Origin: Brevibacillus panacihumi
Lineage (GTDB): Bacteria > Bacillota > Bacilli > Brevibacillales > Brevibacillaceae
NCBI RefSeq assembly: GCF_003710985.1
Contig: NZ_RHHT01000002.1
Location: 124,001-188,000, forward strand
DNA length: 64,000 nucleotides
Direction: 5' to 3'
This document shows positions 34,164 to 42,933 of the stretch, piece after piece. How positions within the stretch are numbered: position 1 is the first letter of the stretch; each line of letters starts with the position of its first letter. Position numbers and translations under genes: made by a program. The notes below the pieces were generated by a model. It saw nothing but the letters and a program-made list of their open reading frames with translations, was not told the DNA's origin and did no database searches.

Positions 34164-35408
34164 TTAGGGGATTGTCGGCCCTACCAGAACATCTGGGAAG
34201 GTAATGCAGTCTTGAACCAGCAGTTGTGCATCTGGAACGATGGTGATCGCTGCTGCGAAGGAAACGACTCCCAGAGGATCGGTCAACAGGAAGAGAATGA
34301 CGTCTGGCAGTCCCAGACCTGTTTCCGCCAAGACCAAGGTGTAGTTGAGTGTCTGTGTTGTGCCTGTAGCAGTAAATGTCTGTACCCCTGTACCTGTCAC
34401 GATCATGCCGATTGCGATGGTTGGCAGTGCGATACCTGGAATAAGCCCAGGAAGGACAGTGATGCAAGTAGGAGAGCTGATCGTAGTAGGGGAGAAGTTG
34501 AAGCTTTGATCGCCTGGTAAGACATCCGGGAGCGGAGTCGGACCAGGAGTATCGAAGAAGTTGAAGGTGAAGGTGCTGCCACCAGGGTTGCAGCTCGGGC
34601 AAATATCGGCAATCAACTGCACGGTACCGATCTCTACGATAGCAGCAGGCGGCAGACCAAGGCTTACCCCAACTCCTGGAATCAGTGTATTGACAGTTGC
34701 CTGGCAATCGCAGTTAGGCCGCGGGAAGATCGGCGGGCATTGCGGCGGGAAGGCAAAAGGAGGGCAACGGAACGATGGTGTAGGCGATGGAACCGGAATG
34801 TCGTTTGGACGTGGCGAGCAGAATTTTGCCAGTACCTCCAATTTGACCTCGGCTTCGACCTGAACATCGAGACAGAAGATGACGTTTAGCTCAACCATGC
34901 CACCCAACAAAACAGTACCAGTCGGGATGCATTCCAGAGCAGCGATTCTGCAAACGATATTGTCTTCATCGAGAGGTTCAGGCAGGCAGAGTACGACCTC
35001 TTGATCAAATTGAACGGTTGTAGGGAAGTCGCACAGCAATACCCCGTCTGCGAAGATCCGAATGATCGCGGTTCCACCAAATATGAACCGTACCACCCCT
35101 ACACGAACGGAAACTCCACCCACTACAATGTTCTCACGGCGAATGCTGGCAACACGACATGTGAAGTTGCCTGTGGGCTCAATGCATTGCACGGTGATGT
35201 CTTGACCTGCAGCAATCGCTGCATCTACCAATGCCTGACAGTCGGTTGGAAGTGGAATCTTGTTGCGATACTGATTGGCGCTGACGACCCAGTCGTACAC
35301 CTTTTGGACGCGGATACACTCTTCAGCTAGGTTGTTGGGGATTGGAGGAGGAGCGGTAGGCGTCGGTGTAGGCACTTGGCGACCCATGATGGGCTTGATG
35401 TTGTTCAC
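34164..35408 (-). CDS. SPOCS-domain (DUF3794-like) spore surface protein
   Basis: A cysteine-containing, Pro/Thr-rich protein of about 414 residues. After a PTPTPTAPPPIP linker comes CIRVQKVYDWVV, frequent in spore coat and exosporium-type proteins of Bacillales. Next is a SPOCS-like segment (IIRIFADGVLLCDFPTTV, VRFIFGG, with regularly spaced Cys), then a second half with repeated beta-strand and Cys patterns (CPSCNPGGSTFTFNFF). No signal peptide is present, as expected for a mother-cell coat protein. AAGGAAGGG lies 8 bases before GTG 35408; an ATG at 35486 would add a Lys/Cys-rich leader (ECKCKCKS) but has a poor site. The adjacent glycosyltransferases may modify it. Confidence 0.75.
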   Translation of the reverse strand: MNNIKPIMGRQVPTPTPTAPPPIPNNLAEECIRVQKVYDWVVSANQYRNKIPLPTDCQALVDAAIAAGQDITVQCIEPTGNFTCRVASIRRENIVVGGVSVRVGVVRFIFGGTAIIRIFADGVLLCDFPTTVQFDQEVVLCLPEPLDEDNIVCRIAALECIPTGTVLLGGMVELNVIFCLDVQVEAEVKLEVLAKFCSPRPNDIPVPSPTPSFRCPPFAFPPQCPPIFPRPNCDCQATVNTLIPGVGVSLGLPPAAIVEIGTVQLIADICPSCNPGGSTFTFNFFDTPGPTPLPDVLPGDQSFNFSPTTISSPTCITVLPGLIPGIALPTIAIGMIVTGTGVQTFTATGTTQTLNYTLVLAETGLGLPDVILFLLTDPLGVVSFAAAITIVPDAQLLVQDCITFPDVLVGPTIP

Positions 35409-35547
35409 CAGATGGACCCTTCCTTTCCTATTGGATTTGCATTTGCATTTACATTCTATGGAGGAGGCCTCGTTTTTGCTTGTCATCATTTGCCTATTTT
35501 CAGGCGATTGTACAAGGGTAACAGGCCCGCTCTTCAAATCCAAACGC

Positions 35548-36441
35548 TTAAAAAGGAATTCTGAATTCCCGGGTCCACCAGTCGTCGTCATGTTTTCGTC
35601 GGGCGAAATAGCGGACGCGTTGGGCGGCCGCACCATATTTTATTACGTCCTGCTCTACTTCATCGGCATTGGCATGAATGATCAGCTTTTTGCAGGCGGA
35701 AATTCTTTCCTCTTTGAAGTGGCTGTACGCCATCCGCAGCATGTTGTAGTACACGTGTGTATGGGTTACCGTGTACGGGTGCGCCTGACGGAAGAGATGA
35801 AGGATTTTGACGTTGGGATGGACAAAGCAGCGATAACCGAACAGCCAAAGCTTGATGGAAATTTCAATGTCTTCGTAGCCCCACACTTGAAAGCCGCGAT
35901 CGAACCCGCCAATGTCCATGAAGACAGATTTGGGAATGACAAAACAGCCGCCGGGCAGGATGGCGACTGGGGAGGGACGGTAGGGTTGGGGATTCCACAC
36001 GACTCCCAGGCGCTCATCCAGCTTTTGACCATAGCCTACTTTATGAGGTTCGCTGATGGAGCCGATCGCTGGGGCTACTGCATCTGCTGTTCGGGAAAGG
36101 ATCAACTCCAGCAAGCGGTCGATCCAGTAAGGCTCGAAGGTCAGATGCGCATCACAAAAGATCAGATAATCTCCATGTGCCTGTTCAGCACCTAGGTTGC
36201 GTGCCGGAGCGGCTCCAATCCCGGGAGTGGAAATGAGTCTGACAGGCAGGGCTTGCTGCTCGGTCTTTAAAAAATCACAACATTTGTCACTGGAGCCATC
36301 GTCTACCACAATGATTTCCAACGGGTAGCGCGTCTTGCATTCATACAGGGATGCCAATGTCGTGCGTACATTTTTTCCCTCATTTTTGGCCGGAATGATG
36401 ACCGAGACCAATGGTAGTTTTTCTAAGGACAAGTTGATCAC
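35548..36441 (-). CDS. Family 2 glycosyltransferase
   Basis: A 297-residue GT2 enzyme: VSVIIPAKNEGKNVRTTLASL, IIVVDDGSSD (nucleotide binding), FCDAHLTF (DxD-equivalent), GGFDRGFQVWGYEDIEISIK acceptor/catalytic region. This last motif resembles polypeptide GalNAc-transferase-like GT2/GT27 proteins. GTG 36441 and TTG 36432 both lie after AAGGAGAGGAG. It lies upstream of the SPOCS gene on the same strand (140 bases), so the coat protein is a plausible acceptor. Confidence 0.88.
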   Translation of the reverse strand: MINLSLEKLPLVSVIIPAKNEGKNVRTTLASLYECKTRYPLEIIVVDDGSSDKCCDFLKTEQQALPVRLISTPGIGAAPARNLGAEQAHGDYLIFCDAHLTFEPYWIDRLLELILSRTADAVAPAIGSISEPHKVGYGQKLDERLGVVWNPQPYRPSPVAILPGGCFVIPKSVFMDIGGFDRGFQVWGYEDIEISIKLWLFGYRCFVHPNVKILHLFRQAHPYTVTHTHVYYNMLRMAYSHFKEERISACKKLIIHANADEVEQDVIKYGAAAQRVRYFARRKHDDDWWTREFRIPF

Positions 36442-36480
36442 TCCTCTCCTTTGCTAGGGTATGCAAAAGCCTGATTGAAG

Positions 36481-36512
36481 GCACACCCCCAGGGCAGGGC
36501 ATTCATACAATA
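36481..36512 (+). promoter_or_regulatory. Possible sigma-K/sigma-E promoter
   Basis: CATACAATA (36504-36512) fits the CATAnnnTA -10 pattern, with GCACAC 17 bases upstream in the -35 place. It is about 40 bases before the 36551 gene. Short pattern, but in keeping with a sporulation locus. Confidence 0.45.
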
Positions 36513-36550
36513 GACCGGGTATGTGTAGGTGAGAAGGAGTGAAGAGGATC

Positions 36551-37846
36551 ATGGATGTCGAGGTGTATTATGATGGACAGCGCAGAGAAGCCATCCCCTA
36601 TTCGGCATTGCCCGCTCTGCGCCTGTTCTGCCAGGAACAGGGCTTTCAGCTTCAGTGGGACCCGGAAGCCAAGCGGGTTGATCTGGGATCAGGTTTAAAA
36701 GGAAAGGTTTTTATGTTGATAGCGGGTGGTATGGATGATGACACAGGTCTGGAATACGAAGTGCTTTCTCGTACTGCATCTTTTCTCCGTGATGTTGGTG
36801 CCAAGCCAGTCCTGCTGGAGAGAGGGGATGAATCGTCGGGCGACAGTGATGCCGCTTTGCGTTTTTCGGCTAAGGAGCTGCCTTCCCTAGATGAATCGCG
36901 TCTGATTCTCTTCCAAGGGGACGATGAGCGAAGAAGAAGGCTGCTGCATCATGTGTTCCACGAGATGAAAGAGAGTGGCATTCCTTGCCAGATACGCATC
37001 AGCAAGCGGGCGAAGACGTCAGTTCTTTTACCGATCCAGTGGCATGTTCCCTCGGGACTTGAGGGAGCAAAGAGAAGCAAGCTGGCCGAGCAAATCGCGA
37101 TCTCTCTTGTCTCGGGGATTCTTCGCGACGTCCATGAGGGTCAGGGAATCAGTCCGATCTCGTATCTGCTGCCACACCTCCTGCAGACATTCTTCGGTCA
37201 AGTGCAGAAGCTGGAGGAATGGGAGACTAAGGATCAAAAGGAGCAACAGGTACATCAGCCTGCACTAGTCGAGGCCGTAGCGGAGGTGCACCAGGAGGAA
37301 AAAGAAGAGAAGCAGATAATCGAGAGGCCGATATTGCCGACGGAAGTAAAGATGCCTACACCCATTGCGACAGAACAGCGCATAGAGGCAGAAGTTTATT
37401 TTGACTACACGTTGATGCACCATGAGACAGAGAACCGTCCCTATCTGTTGATCGGAAGCCTGATCGTAAAAAATACAGGAACTGAAGCTTTGTACAACCC
37501 GGTAGTCTGCTTGCGAGTCAACCCGATCGAGGGTATCAAGCTAGGCGGGCAAATCCTGCCGCCGAACATGGTAGAGACTCTCGGTGTCCAAGGACAGGGT
37601 GGGGCCAAAGGGTGGAAGTACATGGAGGATGACTGGTTCGAACAAGCGAAGGAGCGTGGAGAATATTGGATTGCTCCGATTCAGCCGATGATCATCCCGC
37701 CGAAGATGAGCGAGGCATTTCAAAATTTCCAGATCTCCTTTTTTCAACAGGAGGAGCGAACCACCATTACCGTGGAAGGAATCGTTATGGTGAACGATCA
37801 ACAACTGCATTTTCCGGCAAACAACCGGATTGCTGTATCATTCTAA
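36551..37846 (+). CDS. Hypothetical protein with Cu-amine-oxidase-N-like start
   Basis: The 431 residues are not assignable as a whole. The first 45 (VYYDGQRREAIPYSALPALR...) resemble the copper-amine-oxidase N-domain-like module used in many Bacillales surface proteins. Residues about 50-100 (GKVFMLIAGGMDDDTGLEYEV) faintly recall amidase_3. A Glu/Gln-rich linker lies at about 220-275, and the C-terminal 160 residues are beta-rich. No signal peptide. AAGGAGTGAAGAGG precedes ATG 36551; a GTG 12 bases earlier is possible. A sigma-K-like promoter lies upstream. Confidence 0.75.
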   Translation: MDVEVYYDGQRREAIPYSALPALRLFCQEQGFQLQWDPEAKRVDLGSGLKGKVFMLIAGGMDDDTGLEYEVLSRTASFLRDVGAKPVLLERGDESSGDSDAALRFSAKELPSLDESRLILFQGDDERRRRLLHHVFHEMKESGIPCQIRISKRAKTSVLLPIQWHVPSGLEGAKRSKLAEQIAISLVSGILRDVHEGQGISPISYLLPHLLQTFFGQVQKLEEWETKDQKEQQVHQPALVEAVAEVHQEEKEEKQIIERPILPTEVKMPTPIATEQRIEAEVYFDYTLMHHETENRPYLLIGSLIVKNTGTEALYNPVVCLRVNPIEGIKLGGQILPPNMVETLGVQGQGGAKGWKYMEDDWFEQAKERGEYWIAPIQPMIIPPKMSEAFQNFQISFFQQEERTTITVEGIVMVNDQQLHFPANNRIAVSF

Positions 37847-37847
37847 A

Positions 37848-37881
37848 GAAAACCCACCGCCTTCGGGAGAAGGGGTGGGTT
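37848..37881 (+). terminator. Hairpin between convergent genes
   Basis: AAACCCACC...CCTTC pairs with GAAGG..GGTGGGTTT. It follows the 37846 stop directly; the T-run is only three bases, so efficiency is doubtful. Confidence 0.6.
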
Positions 37882-37891
37882 TGAGCAAGGC

Positions 37892-39040
37892 TTAATATTT
37901 CACGAACATCTGCACGAAGGTTTTTCCATGAGGTCCGCCATCTACGACTGCAATCCCCACGTGTGTGTAGGTTGCGTTCAGGATGTTGGCCTTATGTCCA
38001 GAAGAACCCATGAACGATGCGTGGGCGGCAGATACGCTACGGTTCTGGGCGATATTTTCCGCCGCAGCGCGATAGTTGATGCCGAACGTGTCCATCATCT
38101 GGAACGGGGAGCCATAGGTTGGAGAAGTGTGGCTGAAATAGCCGTTGTTTACCATGTCCTGTGCTTTGACCCGGGCTGTCTTGACGATGTTCATGTCTAC
38201 TTGCAGCGGTTGAAGTCCTCGGCTGGCACGCTCTTGATTGACCAGCTGCACCATTTCCTTCTCCTCTGATGTCAGGCCAGCGGGAAGCGGCACTTCTGCA
38301 GAGGGATTTGAATTTCCGGTTTGATTGGACTGATCGGGTGCAGCAGGAGTCGAAGGCAATGTTGGCTTGCTTGGAGTTGTTGGTTTGGACTGCTCTCCAG
38401 ACTGGCTTGGCTTCTCTTGTGCTTGTTTGGAAATTGCCGCAATGAGCTTGCTGTCTGCTTCACCTGTCAGGCCCAACGAATGTCGCGATTGGAAAATCAT
38501 CACGGCCAGGCGGGTGGAAGCATCGAAGTTGCCGCTGACTGTCACGTTGTATCCCAGCTGTTTCAAATCCTCCTGCAAAGCTTTTACTTCTTTTCCGGAT
38601 GAACCCAATTTGAGCGTGTCAGAAGAATGGGTGTCGGGCTTAGTGCTTTCCGGCTGCTTATTTTCCGAATTGGGTGTCTGTGTCTCTTTGTCTTTTTGGC
38701 TGTCGGAAACGTCATTGTTACTCGCCTTTTGCTTGTTTGCATAGGCTTTTTTCAGCTTGTCATACGTAAGCTTATTGACGGTTCCGGTTTGTTTCAGCTT
38801 CACTGATTTTTGGAATTTTTTAACATTTAGAGCTGTGTATTTGTTGTACAGCTTGTCCACTTTCAATTTGTAATCAAAATTCAATGCCTTCAGCATTTTT
38901 TCAACTTCCTGTACTGTCTGACCTTTCATCCCAGATTTCAATGGGGTAAAAGAGGTTTTGGCGAATACAGGTTGTCCGATAACGGCAAGCGAGACGGACA
39001 GGGAAAGGACGGTTGCCATCTTCGTTAGGTTGTGCTTCAT
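37892..39040 (-). CDS. CAP/SCP-domain protein with two peptidoglycan-binding domains (YkwD-like)
   Basis: A 382-residue exported protein: signal peptide ending PVFA, peptidoglycan-binding_1 repeats at about 35-95 (MKGQTVQEVEKMLKALNF) and 143-205 (SSGKEVKALQEDLKQLGY), a Ser/Pro/Thr/Gln-rich linker, and a C-terminal CAP domain at about 255-382 (QLVNQERASRGL, YFSHTSPTYGSPFQMM, AENIA, HKANIL, HVGIAV). YkwD/CAP proteins occur in spore-formers and on the surface; the domain's activity is not settled. Its own promoter should lie in the 97 bases before the divergent YjcA-like gene. Confidence 0.92.
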   Translation of the reverse strand: MKHNLTKMATVLSLSVSLAVIGQPVFAKTSFTPLKSGMKGQTVQEVEKMLKALNFDYKLKVDKLYNKYTALNVKKFQKSVKLKQTGTVNKLTYDKLKKAYANKQKASNNDVSDSQKDKETQTPNSENKQPESTKPDTHSSDTLKLGSSGKEVKALQEDLKQLGYNVTVSGNFDASTRLAVMIFQSRHSLGLTGEADSKLIAAISKQAQEKPSQSGEQSKPTTPSKPTLPSTPAAPDQSNQTGNSNPSAEVPLPAGLTSEEKEMVQLVNQERASRGLQPLQVDMNIVKTARVKAQDMVNNGYFSHTSPTYGSPFQMMDTFGINYRAAAENIAQNRSVSAAHASFMGSSGHKANILNATYTHVGIAVVDGGPHGKTFVQMFVKY

Positions 39041-39137
39041 GTCATCACACCTTCCGCTGGTTTTTGTCGCCTTTCAATGTTACTAGACCCAAAGTTGACA
39101 TAACAAGGAGAAAATCCTGGAAAGGGATGGAGTCCAA

Positions 39138-39485
39138 ATGTTTGGCATTTCGTTTTTGGATTTGGTGATTCTTGTGCTGGCGAGCTTCAGACTTACGCAT
39201 TTGATTGTTTTTGATGAAATTACAGCGTTCATCCGCAAGCCGTTTCTATCTGTTACTTATGATTCGGATCCATCAGGACAGCTGGTCCGAAATGTGGAAT
39301 ACAAGGGGACCGGATTGCGGCGCTGGATCGGCAGTCTGCTTGCTTGTCATTGGTGTGTCGGCGTCTGGGTGGCAGCGGTCATTTTGCTCCTTTATACGTA
39401 TGTCCCCATAACCTATCCGTTGTTGCTTGTGCTTGCTATAGCCGGAGCGGCGGCCGTGATCGAGACCAAGATGTATTTTGGATGA
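39138..39485 (+). CDS. DUF1360 membrane protein (YjcA-like)
   Basis: A 115-residue protein with a first membrane segment (LDLVILVLASFRLTHLIVFD), the family motif LLACHWCVGVW and a second hydrophobic hairpin. DUF1360/YjcA members are sporulation-associated in Bacillus. GGATGGAG precedes ATG. It lies between the CAP protein and the glycosyltransferase genes. Confidence 0.88.
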   Translation: MFGISFLDLVILVLASFRLTHLIVFDEITAFIRKPFLSVTYDSDPSGQLVRNVEYKGTGLRRWIGSLLACHWCVGVWVAAVILLLYTYVPITYPLLLVLAIAGAAAVIETKMYFG

Positions 39486-39539
39486 TCATGCTCTTTCACG
39501 GACGCTCACTTGGAGGGCAACCCATTGCCGGCCGACAGA

Positions 39540-40724
39540 CTAGTGGGCAAAGGTCCGAAAAACAATGGCCTCTTCGCGGGAGAGCGGAAGGATTTCTTCT
39601 GCGATGAAGCCTGCCGCCTGAAGGAAACCCAGCCGCAAAGAGACAGGAGAAATGATATGAGAAGCTGCAATGTCCACCAGATTGCTCGTCCTCGAGGGAT
39701 CGAGCGGGATCTCCAGTTGGAAGCTGGTCTGGGTGATCGGAAACGATTTGTAAGGCTGCCCATTGATTAATGTTGTCAGAGTCATGGGCTTCTGATTTTG
39801 AAAGGCAGGTGCGGGAAGTCTTCCCTTGACGATCACCAGATGGGCGGGGGCGTGTGCATCGGAAGCGATCTGGATGCGAAAGATCGGAGGAGTCCACATG
39901 TCAATGGAACGGTTGGTATGGATGACTCTTGGCTGGTTATGAGCGGCGTCTTTCAACTTGTTGATCAAGGTAAAAGCGCCCGGCCCTTGATATTGGGAAG
40001 CGTAGGTAACCCAGCCGTACGGAATGCTGCCGTAGTGTTTGGCCAATGATTTCAACACCTCGGGAATCCCGGTCGATTGCCACTGTGTCGCGGATTTGCA
40101 GTTGCTGTGAAGTCTGGCGGTTGCGACAAATTCCGGGATATACCCGATGATATGCGATTTGGCGACACGCATCCACAATTCATAGTCCATGCAAAAATGC
40201 AGATTTTCATCCACACCGTTCATTTGCTCAAAGACATTTTTGCGAATAAAGGCAGCAGGCTGACAGATACAGCAGGTATGGTACAGCTTTTGGGCATCTG
40301 CTGGTTCGGTGGGAAAGCTGCTCGTGATCTGATTGGTCTCATTGGCGACATGGCAGTGTCCGTGCACCATTCCCCATTCCGGATGGGAGAGGAGGGCATG
40401 CACGGCTTTCCGGATCGCTCCTGGCAGGTACGTATCATCTGAATTGAGCCAGCCGATGATTTCCCCCCGTGCCATGGCCAATCCTTTATTGATGGCATGT
40501 GACTGACCGCGGTCAGGTTCGGAGATGAAGCGAAAACGCCCGTCGCTTTGCGCATAGCTTTGCAGGATCGCAATGGTGTTATCTGTAGAACCACCGTCGA
40601 CGACGATGTGTTCAATATGTCGGTAATCTTGCTGCAAGACGCTGTCGATGGTCTCCCGAATGAACTTCCCCTGATTGTAGGAAGGCGTAATAATGGTGAC
40701 CAGAGGCAATGGTGAATGTGACAC
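39540..40724 (-). CDS. Family 2 glycosyltransferase with an extra C-terminal domain
   Basis: A 394-residue enzyme. The GT2 domain covers about residues 1-210: [46 protein letters not shown] (DxD-like) and MDYELWMRVAK. From about residue 272 to 365 a further domain follows (MWTPPIFRIQI, LVIVKGRLP, LEIPLDPS, VDIAASHII). It is shared with the GT at 50.8-52.0 kb. AAGGGAGG lies before GTG 40724; the open frame to 40802 lacks a site. It probably adds a sugar to the spore-surface glycan. Confidence 0.9.
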   Translation of the reverse strand: MSHSPLPLVTIITPSYNQGKFIRETIDSVLQQDYRHIEHIVVDGGSTDNTIAILQSYAQSDGRFRFISEPDRGQSHAINKGLAMARGEIIGWLNSDDTYLPGAIRKAVHALLSHPEWGMVHGHCHVANETNQITSSFPTEPADAQKLYHTCCICQPAAFIRKNVFEQMNGVDENLHFCMDYELWMRVAKSHIIGYIPEFVATARLHSNCKSATQWQSTGIPEVLKSLAKHYGSIPYGWVTYASQYQGPGAFTLINKLKDAAHNQPRVIHTNRSIDMWTPPIFRIQIASDAHAPAHLVIVKGRLPAPAFQNQKPMTLTTLINGQPYKSFPITQTSFQLEIPLDPSRTSNLVDIAASHIISPVSLRLGFLQAAGFIAEEILPLSREEAIVFRTFAH

Positions 40725-40854
40725 AATATCCCTCCCTTGCTCGAAAGGCGGATCTTTCCAAACCCACACTTCTCTCCCGCAGTGTATGTACAAGGAAAGC
40801 ATTTTGTTTTAGGGTAGCTTTCTTATTTCCTCAAGGTTTTTCCATATATCCAAA

Positions 40855-40887
40855 GGCATCCAGCCGATTGTTCGCCGACTGGATGCC
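40855..40887 (-). terminator. Hairpin after the methyltransferase gene
   Basis: GGCATCCAG (40855-40863) pairs perfectly with CTGGATGCC (40879-40887), 10 bases past the minus-strand stop at 40898. Only three T residues follow, so it may be a weak terminator. Confidence 0.65.
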
Positions 40888-40897
40888 AGGAAGGGAA

Positions 40898-41746
40898 TTA
40901 CAGATGCTCAGGTACCAGCCCCGGATTTCGAAACGTCCGCAAGATTTCGGCGCGGGCTGCCGGATCGATTTTGCTGGGAGGTATCGCTTCTGCCAACAAG
41001 CTGATCCTCCCGGCATGATAACCGTTAAATCTGCCCGAGGATACGGTGCGAATCGTATGGGGAAGCGGTTGAAACAAGGTGTTCTCCAGCATTTCCAGTA
41101 AGCACGGCAGAGTAGGGAGCCACCAAGTCGTATCATCCTGATAGATGCGGTTCATCTTTCCCGGGGTGCCGTTCAAAACCATCTTGGATTCATCCGAGTC
41201 GAGAACAGCTGCTGTCTCCAACAGAAGATGACCACCGGTTTTGATGACGCTTCTGCATTGGGAAAGGGTGTAGAGCGGGTCGCGTACATGATAAAGAAGC
41301 CCCAAGTGTTGGACGATATCGAATTTATTGTGCTGGATTTGCTCTGGAAAGGGTTTTCTTGCAGTCATATCGTCCATGAGCAGCACCTGAAGACCGTCCC
41401 ATAGGCGATAGGGCGAGGTATTGTAAAACGGGATTGCTTTGCTGTTCAGAATGTCTTTACATAGTTCAAAGTTGGCGTATAGAGGATGCAGGCAATCTGT
41501 GGCAACTACCAGGCTCGCTCCAAGCTTTTCTGCTTCGAACACCCACATGCCGTCAAAGCTGGCCAAATCAAGGACACGCTTGCCTTGATAAGAGACATGT
41601 TGTCTCGTCTGCCGTGTCATGTCCCAGAGATTTTCAAGAATCTGTATTCCCGGCGTGACAATCCCGGGGCGAAGCTCAATTTTGTGATACCATTTGCGCT
41701 TGTTTATTTCTTGTATAATTTCTTCGTTCGTCCAGTTGCCTCCCAA
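40898..41746 (-). CDS. Class I SAM-dependent methyltransferase
   Basis: A 282-residue protein with the SAM motif VLDLASFDGMWVFEAEKLGA, VVATDCLHP (acidic end of strand 2) and FDIVQHLGLLYHVRDPLYTLSQ, resembling CmoB/DUF1698-type methyltransferases. In a glycan locus a sugar or lipid-linked acceptor is more likely than tRNA; that is inference. AAGGAGG lies 8 bases before TTG 41746. Confidence 0.87.
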   Translation of the reverse strand: MGGNWTNEEIIQEINKRKWYHKIELRPGIVTPGIQILENLWDMTRQTRQHVSYQGKRVLDLASFDGMWVFEAEKLGASLVVATDCLHPLYANFELCKDILNSKAIPFYNTSPYRLWDGLQVLLMDDMTARKPFPEQIQHNKFDIVQHLGLLYHVRDPLYTLSQCRSVIKTGGHLLLETAAVLDSDESKMVLNGTPGKMNRIYQDDTTWWLPTLPCLLEMLENTLFQPLPHTIRTVSSGRFNGYHAGRISLLAEAIPPSKIDPAARAEILRTFRNPGLVPEHL

Positions 41747-41916
41747 CTATCTGACCTCCTTGTCTGTATTCCTTCTCTCACTTGTGGTGGACTGATGATA
41801 GGATACGTGCGGATGCTTGGTTGGGTACTGGTTGGTTGCCCCAATTTGGTCCCCACGCGCCAGCAGATTACATATGGTATCGGAGAGAAAATGGCGCAAA
41901 CAGGGAGGAACGTCCG

Positions 41917-42765
41917 ATGTCCTTGCCCATTGTATTCATGCATCGTACGGACGACAATTACTTGTCATACAGCTTGCGGCAGGCCCAAGTGAGCAACCCC
42001 GGCTCGAGAATTTTCCTGCTCGGCACAGCTCTCAACCAGAGATTTGGGACAAATGGTATACAGCATGTAAGATTGGACGCATACATGCAGACCGCCGCCG
42101 CCTTTGCCCCGCACTACAAGCATCTGCACGTCATGTCCCACGCGTACAATCTGTTTTGTTTTCAAAGGTGGTTTATTCTTCGTGATTTCATGCGTTCTCA
42201 GCAAATGACGGCTTGCTGCTATATCGATTCGGATGTGATGCTGTACGAGAACGTAAACAACCCGGAATACAGCCAATTTATGATGGAATTCGTCTGGACC
42301 AATTTTGTGAAGGCAGATCTTTTGGACCGTTTTTGTTCGTTTACAACGATGTATTTTGCTGATCCCGCCATGTTTGAGAAATTGGTGCAGGAAACAAAGA
42401 AGCTGGGGCATGTGAGCCATGACCTTCCTCTCGTCTCAGACATGGTAGCCGGTCTTTTATTTTTGCGTCAGTTTCCGGACTACACCTATACACATGGCCG
42501 ATACGGGGACAAAATGTTTGATGAAAATATCAATCGTCCTCTATGGGCAGAAAGTCTCAATGGTAAAAGAAAGGTGTATCTGATAAACGGAAAACTGTAC
42601 ACCAGGGAGATGGCGAGCCATACCTTTATTCGTCTCAACTCCCTTCACTTTCAAGGCTTGGAAATGAAATCTTATATGCCTTACTTTTTCACTCCCCATC
42701 TTTCAACGCAAGGCATGTTCATGTTTGATTATCTCAGCCAGCGGTGGCATCCGACGGGATTCTAG
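41917..42765 (+). CDS. Glycosyltransferase-like protein, unassigned
   Basis: A 282-residue soluble protein. The N-terminal part IVFMHRTDDNYLSYSLRQAQ and a central CCYIDSDVMLYEN with a DxD motif, followed by LPLVSDMVAGLLFLRQF, suggest a GT-A-type glycosyltransferase (GT8/DUF-like), though I cannot name the family. GGGAGG is 9 bases before ATG 41917; the open frame to 41782 overlaps the divergent gene's leader. A terminator follows, so it is monocistronic. Confidence 0.75.
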   Translation: MSLPIVFMHRTDDNYLSYSLRQAQVSNPGSRIFLLGTALNQRFGTNGIQHVRLDAYMQTAAAFAPHYKHLHVMSHAYNLFCFQRWFILRDFMRSQQMTACCYIDSDVMLYENVNNPEYSQFMMEFVWTNFVKADLLDRFCSFTTMYFADPAMFEKLVQETKKLGHVSHDLPLVSDMVAGLLFLRQFPDYTYTHGRYGDKMFDENINRPLWAESLNGKRKVYLINGKLYTREMASHTFIRLNSLHFQGLEMKSYMPYFFTPHLSTQGMFMFDYLSQRWHPTGF

Positions 42766-42771
42766 GCAGCT

Positions 42772-42816
42772 TGCAGCCCTCTTGGTATCTGGCTATGGGG
42801 GCTGCTTCATTTTTTC
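42772..42816 (+). terminator. Terminator after the 41.9-kb gene
   Basis: GCAGCCC (42773-42779) pairs with GGGCTGC (42799-42805); TTCATTTTTT follows. Confidence 0.83.
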
Positions 42817-42933
42817 TCGGATCAGCAGCACGCCTACAGGAGAACAGACCATTTTCCGGCAAACGCGAGGCATCGCCTTCAACTGGTACATATGATGCCT
42901 TATACACGATGAAAATGGACAGAGGTGGCCTGG

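Noticed and set aside
39089-39094. TTGACA as a sigma-A -35 box for the YjcA-like gene
   Set aside because: No -10-like hexamer occurs at 16-18 bases downstream.
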